Of a stretch of 64,000 nt of DNA, positions 35,065 through 44,684 are shown one piece after another. The translations under genes and the position numbers were made by a program. The notes beneath the pieces were generated by a model, which was not told the origin of the DNA, did no database searches, and worked only from the letters and a program-made list of their open reading frames with translations. Location of the stretch: assembly GCA_037157565.1 (NCBI GenBank), contig JAZHRO010000062.1:5270001-5334000 (forward strand), written 5' to 3'. This DNA is from Thalassia testudinum. Taxonomy: Eukaryota; Streptophyta; Magnoliopsida; Alismatales; Hydrocharitaceae. Within the stretch, counting starts at the first letter, position 1. Every line of letters starts with the position of its first letter.

Positions 35065-35290
35065 GGGGTGCTAATCAAACCGAACATGCTCGAACATACC
35101 TATGTTCGAGTTCGATAAAATATTCAATGTTCAAGTTTGGTTCAACAACAAAACCAAACGTTCAAGTTCGGTTCGTTACTAGTTTGTTTACATTGTTCGA
35201 ACGAACACGTTCGAGCAAGTTCAATAATATGTTCAAATTTAAAGTTCGATAATAGTTTGTTCGATTAATGTTTTAACTTATGCGTTTCCA
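35065..35290. repeat. GTTCGA-rich repeat
   Basis: Many GTTCGA/GTTCAA and TCGAAC steps in both orientations (CGAACATGCTCGAACATACC, GTTCGAACGAACACGTTCGA). This is a common style of plant dispersed repeat of uncertain class. It sits just upstream of the CPN10 start-codon exon. Confidence 0.6.
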
Positions 35291-35299
35291 TAAAGTTCA

Positions 35300-36840
35300 A
35301 GCATATTTTAACTAATGAATTAATCTACAATGATTAGCTTAAGTAGACATTACATCTTGGCATTAGCTAGTTCTTGGATGAATAGATGGCAATGATCAGG
35401 AACAGTAGTCTATAGCTACCAATTTTTTCAGTACATCAGCCACGAGAACATAGGCACTATCAGACAAGCTGCAAACAAGTTCAACAATAGTGCAATGGTT
35501 AGTGTTTTGCGAGTCAAATAACGAAGTTCAATTCCTAGTTAGAAATACAAATGTGAGAATCACCAAGATATACTTTGTTGCTTTACAGTTGCATGAATGG
35601 TTATCAATCTGAGACTGGACGAAGTCTCAAAAACTGCTGCAACAGCCCAGCATGAATAACACTCAAGTAATCACATTTATGGGTTACATGATTTGTGATG
35701 AACATACTACATGGCATCACAGAGGAGAACACTGAGATGACAAAATCAGAGGTGACAATCATCAACTTCCAAACTTATCTATCACAAACGTATAGCCTAC
35801 CAAGACTATAACACAAGACAAGGCTCACATTCCAATAAACAATGCAGGAATCGTGACTGCTTCTATCACCAAAATATATTGAAGGCTTAAATTTGGAAGG
35901 AAGGTAGAATGTCTAAGTTGTCTCTTTATTCATTATTTTTCCTGTTTAGCATATAAACCAACATGTGGAAAGAAAACTAATCCTGATGATGATTGACTAC
36001 CCCTCTTTTTTATTTTAGTGGCCAACAGAAGTTGATGAACTTAGGGTTATCAGCGAGTGTCCATGCGATTTCCCAACCACAATTTAACTAGCGCTTTCTG
36101 CAAGGACTCACCAAACAAAAGATTCAAATAAAAGCTCATACAAATAGCAACAGACTAGCATAGCAAGAAAACTAACACCCACATTGCTTCATAAAATGCA
36201 GGCTATTCAATATGCCTGGCAATGTCAATTCTTATTGCTTTAACTTGCAAATCTCACTATGACATTTTCGTAAAATATCCAGGAGAATCTAGTTTTCCCG
36301 CCTCTCATTAAAAAGAAAAAAAGGGAAAAAAAAAAAAAAAAAAAACAAAGGCTCATGTTATGACTTGGTGAAAATTCCTTTAGCTCCTCTGCCAAATGCA
36401 ATGATAGCACTCCCACAATAGAGGAGATCCAACAAGCACTTACATCAACTGCCTTCCCAAAAGACTAAAGCAATGATGGGTTCATTGAGGTGTTCATTCA
36501 GTAATGTTCAGGTATTATCAACACTAAAATATCATGTGTGTAAGTAACTAAAAGCTTTTGCTTGAAAGATCTTGACCTTACATTAAGATGTATACGAAGA
36601 TAAACCTGTTGGATGTGAGGTGTAAACTTCTCTAATGCCTGTCAATATGGCAATATGGCCTGAAATCGCATGAACCAACTTTTAGTCAAACGAACACGGA
36701 TTTAGAAAATCCCAAAAAAGAATATACATCTTAATTCAGGAAGAAAGCAATGGAAGATCACAAACTAACCCTGGCTGGATATCCATGGAAGGAAACATTC
36801 CATACGCTCAACAAACATTCCATGGATATCAAAACTGACC
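35300..36840. other. no gene recognised; CPN10 first intron
   Basis: AT-rich sequence with an A20-like stretch near 36325-36345. No conserved domain on either strand. Confidence 0.5.
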
Positions 36841-36957
36841 GGAGGGGTGTAAGGCGGGGGGCGGTAATGGTCGTAGGGCGGGTTAGTGGGTGGAGGGTGG
36901 TTGGAATGGAGTGGTGGGGAGGAGGCTGGGGGAGGACCGGAGAAGGGAGTAGCTTAC

Positions 36958-37180
36958 CTCGAGGACGACGTCGACGAGGACGTAGCCGCTCAGCCGCTGA
37001 TGGAGGAAGCGGGCGGAGGGGAGGGGCCTGCCGGCCGCGGGCGGAGGCGATGGGGTCAGGAATTAGGGTTGGTTTGGGAGGGGTGGGAGGGACTCGTGAC
37101 CGTGAGTCGTGAGCGTGGAGAGGGGGACTCGGAGGAGGGGTCGAGTTGAGGTCGAGCGGGGTAGCGGCCAAGCGGGCGTG
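36958..37180 (-). other. CPN10: putative CPN10 5' exon (mostly 5' UTR), GC-rich
   Basis: A GC- and CpG-rich island in an AT-rich setting. On the minus strand it contains AACCCTAATTCC (telo-box-like, frequent near plant housekeeping start sites) and ends at a strong splice donor, CTCGAG|GTAAGC. That placement, about 1.9 kb upstream of the start-codon exon, fits the first exon. The right-hand limit is a guess, and an open frame of about 70 codons here is proline-rich and unsupported. Confidence 0.55.
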
Positions 37181-37189
37181 GATTCGGGT

Positions 37190-38970
37190 GTGTTTTTTTG
37201 TTTTTTGTTTTTTTCCTTTGGGTTTTAGGCTTTGGAGGCTGAGTTATTTATATTTACATTTAATATTTATATATTTTTATTTATATATTTTTTAAAATTT
37301 AAAGTTTTGCCGAATAAACATACTCTATATTTTATATTCGATTAGTTAAATTAATAAATATAATTTTAATATTTATATTTTATTTAATTTAAAAAAAAAA
37401 TATCGAATATTTTATCGAAAGAATTCGAATCGAACTCAAATTATTTAATTTAATTAGCAGCCCTTCCTCTCTCTCCAAATCCCTTTCTATGCTACTTGGT
37501 GTGTGCATGTGCGTGTGTGTGTGAGTGTGTGGGTGCAGAGAGAAAGCAGCAGGCATCGAAATAGAACGAGAAGGGAGAGCTATCAAGGTATAAGTGCGAA
37601 GTGATGTGAAGGGACCTCCATCCATGTTGAATGATGCAAATGCCCCTACCTTACTAGAGATCAAAGTCCATTGGGGTGCATTATTAGAGATCGGAGTCCA
37701 TTGGGGTGCACATGACATGTCTATGAAGGGGGAGTAAGGGAGGGGTATTGCAGGAACATGGTCCAGTGTCCAGAACCCTCGGGAGAAAGCGGGACAGGAA
37801 GGAGGGGACGGACAATTGGTAGGGTTTTAGAGTTGTGGTTCTGGTGATCGCACAGATTGAATCGACAGGGGAGTTTTGGATGAGAGTTGTTTGAAAGCAG
37901 GCATACGTTAGCCAAAATTATGTTGGTGTATTTGTGAAAAAAAAAGCTTAATAAGGATTTCTTAGGAATTGTTTGGTTGTAGGAAATGCCAAAGGTGAAC
38001 TTGTGGGATAATCTCAGAGTTGTGGAGTTTTGTTATCTAAACCACTCACATTTTACGAGAGGAGCAATTATCCCTTGTGCGCTCCTATTTTAGATAAGGG
38101 AGGCATGAATATACAAAACATTTTTTTTTGTTGTTTAGGATGTGAGTCAATTCATGAGATTAAAGCAATTCATCTCACATTTGGACAGTTGTGTCTTTGT
38201 TTGCAAGGATTGCTTGAGGGAAAGTTGGTGCTTAGTGTGTCAAATCAATTGCAAAGTTGGTTGGAAAGTTGCTTATAAATCATCTTATCCCTATAAAAAG
38301 AATTTATCTATCTCCTCATCCTCACCCAAATAGAAATTTCGTAAATGGGTCTTTGAACCATACATTGCTGGAAAATGAGGTGATTCCTAGTAAGTTATGG
38401 TCGCCATATGTAAGTTATGACATAACTACAAGTATAAAAGAAATCGTACTCCCATTCTAGAAAAGGCCATATGCACCCTATAGTTCCCCAAAACTTTAAT
38501 TTGTTATCAAATGAGGCTTGTCATATATTCGTCATTGTTGAATTTGTGGAGTTCTTACAAGGAAATGTTAGTTTGTAAATTACCTGAAAAATAAGAACAT
38601 CTACCCCCAATTTATTGATTCCCACAAATGTGATTACAAAAGGAGTCCTTTAAGGGGAAATTAGAGCAAAAACAAAATTATATATATAAAGATACATCAA
38701 CAAAAATGAAGGTCTGTCAAAAAGAAACAACATCCATCCGAACATGTGCAAATATTACGAATGTTGGAAACCATGTCTGCTGGGAGCTCTTCATGGAGAA
38801 GGTGGCAAGCAAGTATCCCAATGGAAGAATTGCAATAGCTATCCCAACGGCAACATCTTAAGCATTAGGTGCGGCAAGTGGCAACCACAACACAACAGAA
38901 GCTCATTCAAAAATATAACCACGACATCAATAAGTCAATCTATAAAAAAGTATCTATTTAACAGTATTAC
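37190..38970. other. no gene recognised; presumed upstream flank of CPN10
   Basis: Contains very AT-rich DNA (37250-37450), a GT-rich microsatellite (about 37498-37537) and a short tandem pair (TTAGAGATC[AG][AG]AGTCCATTGGGGTGCA at about 37652-37712). From 37900 to 38970 there are no recognisable frames. Confidence 0.5.
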
Positions 38971-39176
38971 TGTTGAGAAAATCAACTTGATGATTTTTGT
39001 TCTATTGAAAATGAGGGCTTAACCCTCTTATATAAAGGGAGGGCTTAAATATATAAGTAAACCACAATAACATGTTTGCTAAAACTAATACGGAAACATA
39101 AGGCAATAACTTTCCTGCTAAAAATAACAAGGATTAAAATAAGATACCAACATATTTCTAATTTTATTTCCTAACA
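38971..39176 (-). repeat. copia 4 3' LTR (206 bp)
   Basis: TGTTGAGAAAA to TTTCCTAACA; on the minus strand TGTTAGG...CAACA. A TATA-like CCCTCTTATATAAAGGG lies inside. It is preceded on minus by CACCCCAATTTGAGGGAGAA. Confidence 0.88.
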
Positions 39177-39197
39177 TTCTCCCTCAAATTGGGGTGT
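39177..39197 (-). promoter_or_regulatory. copia 4 polypurine tract
   Basis: The minus strand reads CCCCAATTTGAGGGAGAA right before the LTR start TGTTAG, the usual copia arrangement. Confidence 0.8.
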
Positions 39198-41248
39198 AGA
39201 TATCAGCAGGTCCTAACTTATCACACAGAAAATTATGCCCTTCTTCTTGAAGGCCTTGGTGAGAATGTCTACCAACTGAAGCTCTGAGGAGATATATTGT
39301 GTGATAATCCTCCCTTACATGACTGCATTTCGAATAAAATGGCAATCCAGTTCAATGTATTTAGTGCAGCCATGGAAATCAAGTTGGATGCTATATATGT
39401 CGCCGACTAATTATCATAATAGAGAGAAATTGGTAGCTGCACCTCCACTCCTAGATCTAGTGGAAACCCACATCCCATGTGATCTCACATGTGGCATGTT
39501 CATCAGAAAACTACCAAGGAAATAAAGCATTCGTTATAGTGTGATTTTTCGAGATAAAAATAAATACTGGAACTCCGGTGAGTCTCGAGTCAAACACAGG
39601 GAGATATAAGATCGATCTAACCTAAATGCATAAACATGAAATAAATATGAACTAACTAACTTTTTTGTACTTTTTTAATATAAAGAAGGAGATGAGAAGA
39701 AAGAGATCAAATCAGGCAAATATAGAGAGGGGGGTGAAAAATAGAAACTACAAATAAGATAACATAAATTAAAACTTCATTGCTACTAAGAGTCAATGTC
39801 ACAACTAGAAAACTAACTAGAAAAGGTAGAACTAGAAAACGGAGAGAAAATAGAAAAGATGAGTCAGAGCGTGGTTCGTAGTCACCGCCACCTTGAAGAT
39901 GAGACGAAGGTAAGGAAGAAGGTCCGAAGTAGGTGAGGAGGATGACCACCAAAGGTTGGAGTAGAGTTGGCAGCGAGAAGCAAAGATGGTCTTCTAATGG
40001 AGATGAGGTGCTCTACTTAGGAGAGCTATGACAGGTTGTGACATGATGATGGACTGTTTAAAACTAAGAACTCAGTAGGAGGGGGGGTCATGGACCTCTA
40101 TTTATAGAGTTTTCTAGGTTGTAAATAGAGGACTAGGATCTACTTAATTTATGATCAAGGGTTAGGATGGAAGGTAGGTGGATAGGCTAGGTTGTTTTAG
40201 TTGGAAATGAATGAAGGGCTAGGATTTAATGGTAGGATGATGTGTGGCCTAGATTTAATGGAGGGGGGCAAATAAGGAGGGTTGGTTGATAGGTATATGG
40301 TTGTCCATAGGTTGGTACTTTTAGGGCCTTTGGATCATGGTTTGGGGGTTTGGATTAAGTGTGAGACGATATGCACTTTTGTGCATTTGGAAGATATTAG
40401 GATAGGATCTTAAGGGCGAATCTTATGGACCTTAGGATCTTAATCTAAGGGCATAGGATAAGGCCTAGGGTTTCTAAAAACTATAGGTGGTGGCACTAAA
40501 GGGATAAGGTTTAGGGTTTTGGGTTTTTCTAAAGGTTTTTAGGAGGGGATAAGGTAATGTGGTTTTTGGAATTTTTAGAACCAATAAGTTAACCAGCCAT
40601 ATATAGGTCTTTCAATAAGTCCATGACCGACCAAATTGGGTTGGGGAATAGGTTAGGTGGTCAAGTCTAGGGTTAGGAAAAATTGGGTTTCTAATCAGGC
40701 TAGTCCTAGGGCTAATTAGCTTAAGGTCTAAATGCATAATTAGGCTCATCCTCTTCACATAAGTGAGCTCAACCTTGAATCTTCAATCTACAAGGCTCCA
40801 AACTGCTCCAAACTTGGTACCTACACATATTACAATAAGGAAATCAAGGTACCAAATATAGATAAGGGAAAAATTACATTAAAAACTCAACAAAATGCAA
40901 TATTTACATAATGCACCTAAATGACTAATCTGACCTAACTAAATGCTTTTTAACCTAATTCACCCTCAAACTAGCATTAGTTAAGCATAATTAATATAAA
41001 TAAATATAGAAGTATCACGGCGTGGTCCATGGCACGATACTCAGCCTCAGCATTAGAATGGAAAACCATACTCTATTTCTTACTCTACCAAGAAACAAGG
41101 TTTCCACTAAGAAACGGAGCATATCCAAGGTAGATTGGTGATCCTCAATAGTCCCCACATAGTCAGCATCAAAATAAGACATGATGTCCATGGACCTATT
41201 TTCTCTATAATAAAGTCCCTGACCAGGGCTTCCCTTAAGGTGCCTCAA
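39198..41248 (-). pseudogene. copia 4 RNase H, split by a solo LTR
   Basis: The upstream part (41248-41018) reads RHLKGSPGQGLYYRENRS, SYFDADYVGTIEDHQST and ends AEAEYRAMDHA. The downstream part (39534-39198) contains KYIELDCHFIRNAVM, IITQYISSELQLVDILTKAF and KKKGIIFC. Both match standard copia RNase H when the intervening LTR is ignored. Confidence 0.87.
39540..41017 (-). mobile_element. Athila-type solo LTR in copia 4 RNase H (1,478 bp)
   Basis: Minus-strand ends TGATACTTC and AAAATCACA. A TATA box CTCTATAAATAGAGG lies at about 40100-40114 on minus. The 3' terminal domain reads GTGTTTGACTCGAGACTCAC, the Athila-like pattern seen in the other large LTRs here. It cleanly interrupts the RNase H coding sequence. 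A 5 bp target duplication is not evident (TATAG against CGGCG), so the exact ends may be off by a few bases. Confidence 0.75.
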
Positions 41249-41299
41249 AATGCCAATGACTATAACGTGGTGCCTGCATGTGTTGAGTAGCTCTACTAA

Positions 41300-42110
41300 C
41301 AGTGAAGCTGATATCCGGTCAAGTGATGCTCAACTACAAAAGGCAACCAACTAAGTTGCAATATCCGGAGACATCCTCATAAGGAGGATCATCCTCCTCA
41401 GCACTATGAACTTGTTGCGCCTCACCAGGATTGCCAAAGGGCGTGGCTCCTAGTAAGCTAGCCTCCTCTAGTATTTGGAGGCTATATTGTCTTTGAGATA
41501 ATGACATATGAGGCCTCGTCCAAACAACCTCAATCCTGAGGAAGTACTGTAGGTCTTCAAGGTCCTTTGTTACACAGGTGGAGTGCAGGAAGGCATTGGT
41601 TTGACGAATACCTTCCTCATCATCCTTGGTCAGCACCATGTCATCAACATAAATCGCTAAAATAACAACTCTGCTTGTAGTCACATTGTCCATCCTCTTA
41701 AAAAAAATAGAATGATCAGAGGATGATCATAGGAAGCTAATCTTCTGAATCTTTGAACTTAGATGCTCAAACCATACCCTCGGATTCTGCTTTAGGCCAT
41801 GATGGCCTTCCTCAGATGACATACGAGCTCCCCTAAACTTGATACCCAGGTGGCTACCTCATGTAGGCTTCCTCTGCTAAGTCTCCATACAAAAAGGCAT
41901 TCTTGATATCTAGTTGATACAATGGCCATCTTAAGTTGACTACCAAAGAAATAATAATCCTAATTGACGAGATATGTGTCACTGATGAGAAGACCTCGAA
42001 GTAATCTATCTTATAAGTCTAGGTGAAACCTTTAGCAATTACTCGGGCCTTGTATCTGTCAATCATATTGTCTGCCTTATTTGATGGTATAAACCCATCA
42101 ATGATTAACA
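41300..42110 (-). pseudogene. copia 4 reverse transcriptase remnant
   Basis: At 41693-41334 the reading is VVILAIYVDDMVLTKDDEEG, with the YVDD catalytic box intact at residues 15-18. FLHSTCVTKDLEDLQYFLRI, LSQRQYSLQILEEASLLGA and the SGYCNLVG block follow. The part toward 42110 carries the opening RT blocks in broken frames. Confidence 0.88.
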
Positions 42111-42214
42111 ACAATAGCATTTGAGGGATAGGGCACCAAATCCCAAGTCCCTCTAAACTTAAGTGCCTACATCTCCTTGGCCATAGCATCACACCATTTA
42201 GGATTCTCAGAAGC

Positions 42215-43470
42215 CTACTTGTAGTCTTTAAGAATAACTGTAGTGGTGATGGTCGAGGAAAACTGTCTAATCTTCCCTTCCAGGTGGGAGGTCCTAGTGT
42301 AATGAAACATAGGATGCAAAGTGCAAGATCGGCTAGACCTTATGACCAAAAGCCTGTCGTCACCAGGGTCCGACAGCTCTGGATCTACTGTCTGTGTAGC
42401 TGGAGAGGAATTTAGAGGGACAGTAAGAGGTACAACTGATCTGTGATGGTAAATCTGAGTCCCTCTGGGAGCCAATTCTATGCTAGAACTGTCCTTAGAA
42501 TAGTAAGGTACCTTTTCAAAGAAGGTCACATCTGTAATTACTATGTATTGCCTATGCACAGGATCATAACATCTGTATCCTTTTCTGGGTTCGTGAGTAA
42601 CCCAGAAATATGCACTTTGTGGCATATGGCGAAAAGTTATCCTGGCTATCTTGTGCCTGGACAAACGCACGTACTCCCAAATACTTACAGAGGTAAGGAA
42701 AAAGGTTTATCACACTTAGGATGCAATACTTGATATGGGATGCGCCCATGGGGCATTGAAAAGGGAACCTTGTTGATCAAGTACGCAACAGTGAGAATAG
42801 TATCACCCTAGAATTGCCTGGGTACCTACATGTGGATCATTAGTGTACGTGCAATATCAAGAAAATGCCTCAGCTTGGCTTAGCCACACTATTTTTCTAG
42901 ATTGTGTGAGCGTAAGAAGCTTGTTGAATCATCACATGGGCATTAATGAACTCCTGCATCTCCCTTTAAACAAATTCTAGAGCATTATTGCTCCAAAAAA
43001 CTCTGACTATGGCAAAGTACAACCTATGTACCTCGACAAAGAATCTCTAGATAATTTATGGAATCTCTGACTTGGCCTTCATTAGGAAAACCCAGGTAAG
43101 ATGGCTATAATCGTCCACTAATACTACATAATACCTATGCCTCCTGTAATATGCAATCGTGTAAGTCTCCAGACGTCATAGTGGACTAGTGCAAAGGGCA
43201 TGGTGCTCAAACTATCACGCCTCAGGGATATAGGTGCTCTTGTGATGCTTCCCCATTTAACAATCCTCGCACTCTAGGTTCAATCAGTTTGGTAACTTGA
43301 GATACATCTAGCGCATCTTCCCGATTGAGGGATCCTGAGTCATCTATGCCAAAGCCAGGGGTCACTAGCTATAGACACAACTCTAGCAAATAGTGTCGGT
43401 GTATCCAGGTGATAGAGATCATCTCTCTCTATCCCACCACCAATGATCTCATTGGTGCGTCTATCTTGGA
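42215..43470 (-). pseudogene. copia 4 integrase remnant
   Basis: The zinc/GAG-pre-integrase region reads DLYHLDTPTLFARVVS and DPWLWHR (about 43415-43340). The core contains DDYSHLTWVFLMKA (about 43115-43075). The C-terminal part reads FWVTHEPRKGYRCYDPVH, IVITDVTFFEKVPYYS and a linker (42670-42215). Frames change several times. Confidence 0.88.
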
Positions 43471-43519
43471 AGTAGCAATGCCTATTGATGTTAGGTTATC
43501 TCGAGATCTCGTGAACTGG

Positions 43520-44500
43520 ATTGCCCTTAAACTTTGTGAATGCCCTGTGTAGTAGTGTTCGTGCTCGTGTTCTCTTGATTAAATTGAGACATGGAGGCAT
43601 TATTGATCGAGTTTTCATCCATGCCCTCGAACAGTTCAAGGGTGGATTCTTCATCCCTATTCAAAAAGTTGTCTCCACAAGAAGCATCAACAAGATTTCT
43701 AGCACTCTCTTGTAGTCCATAATAGAAGATATGCATGAGTTGCTAACGAGGGATGTCATGATGTGGGCATTTCCTTTGCAATTCATGAAAGCGCTCCCAT
43801 GCCTCATCAATTGGTTCTCCTTGGTTTTTAGAGAAAGCCGTAATGGCTCTCTTAAGAGCAATGGTGCGACCTATAGAAAAGAATTTCTTCATAAATGTTG
43901 TCTCTAACTTGGTCTAAGTTGTGATAGGTCAAGCGATCGTACGATACCAATAGGAGGCTTTATCCTTAAGGCTGAAGGAGAACATTTCATCAGTAGGATT
44001 TCTTGACTATGGTTTCTGGGACCTAGAGTTTGGCTAAGGTTCTTAAGAACCTCGATGTTTTGGAATGGGTCCTCAGAACTGTGCCTGTGAAAGTGAGGGA
44101 TAAGACTAATGATATTCAGTTTGAGTTTGGGATCATTATCCCCTACGGGAATCCTAATGTTGGGTTCCACCTGTGCATTGGCTAGATTGTAGTAGTCTCT
44201 AAGCAATGGCATAAGTGGAGGTCAAGGTGGAATAGGTCCCGGCTCAACTTGTTAGGCTTGTAGATTTTGTAATGTAGCAGTCAATAACTTGATTTGACGG
44301 TTCTGCTCTAGCATCTGTAGATTTTGTGCTAAGATAGCCTGATGTACGTCAAGATGAGGCATCTCATCCTGACAAAGAGGAGGTTCCTGGGGGTTCGACG
44401 GAAGCTGATCTGCTATTAGATCATACGTAGAAGAATAATAACAATAATAAGAGGTGGAGGTAGGGATTTTGGGAGTACCTGTCAAAGGAGACACGAGAGG
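43520..44500 (-). pseudogene. Athila-type gag remnant
   Basis: QAILAQNLQMLEQNRQIKLL (44350-44290), then LRDYYNLANAQVEPNIRIP, DPKLKLNIISLIPHF, HSSEDPFQNIEVLKNL (44212-44030). Next is FYYGLQESARNLVDASCGD, NFLNRDEESTLELFEGMDEN (about 43725-43590). The same blocks occur in the plus-strand Athila gag at 55130-55730 (DPFQHLEDL, NFVNASCGGNFLNKDEESAF), which confirms the family. Frames are broken near 44030 and 43850. Confidence 0.87.
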
Positions 44501-44684
44501 CGATTTTTAAGAACACGTTCCGTGCATAAACAGAAAAAATGTGCAAGTGCTCACTCTCACCCAACGGTAAAAACTGTGGCAAGCAAGACCTGAAAGCAAC
44601 GAGAAAAACATAAGATTCTTCTTTTCTAATGAAAAGAAGATATGTAGGTACGCACAAAATATAAGACGCAAACAGATATGATAT

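Larger units (their letters stand above)
22543..37180 (-). pseudogene. CPN10: 10 kDa chaperonin (CPN10/GroES-type) gene, probably inactive
   Basis: CPN10 is the lid co-chaperonin of CPN60 in organelles. On the minus strand a GC-rich 5' exon (about 37180-36958), a start-codon exon (35052-34955) and a core exon (22682-22543) lie in the right order, each with GT and/or AG signals. The span is ~14.6 kb because the intron between the last two has swollen with a TRIM-like element and an L1 LINE. Evidence against function: the start-codon exon is 98 nt where the phase of the next exon requires a multiple of three; the canonical [LP]-[PE]-EYGG stretch reads SPAYGG; and no terminal exon is visible. 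An assembly error in one base, or a distant last exon below this region, would be the alternative. Confidence 0.8.
38971..43490 (-). mobile_element. Ty1-copia retrotransposon 4, 3' part
   Basis: Minus-strand copia pol: GAG-pre-integrase and integrase (about 43470-42300), RT (about 42110-41300), RNase H (41248-41018 and 39534-39200), polypurine tract and 3' LTR (39176-38971). An Athila-type solo LTR (39540-41017) splits RNase H. Gag and the 5' LTR are missing: upstream, at about 43490-43520, the sequence switches to Athila-type gag. All domains have stops. Confidence 0.9.

Noticed and set aside
36750..37171. Proline/arginine-rich frame starting MAATPLDLNS on the minus strand
   Set aside because: It lies in the CpG-rich probable 5' exon of CPN10 and runs past a strong splice donor at 36958. 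Untranslated leader is the simpler reading, though a short upstream ORF is possible.
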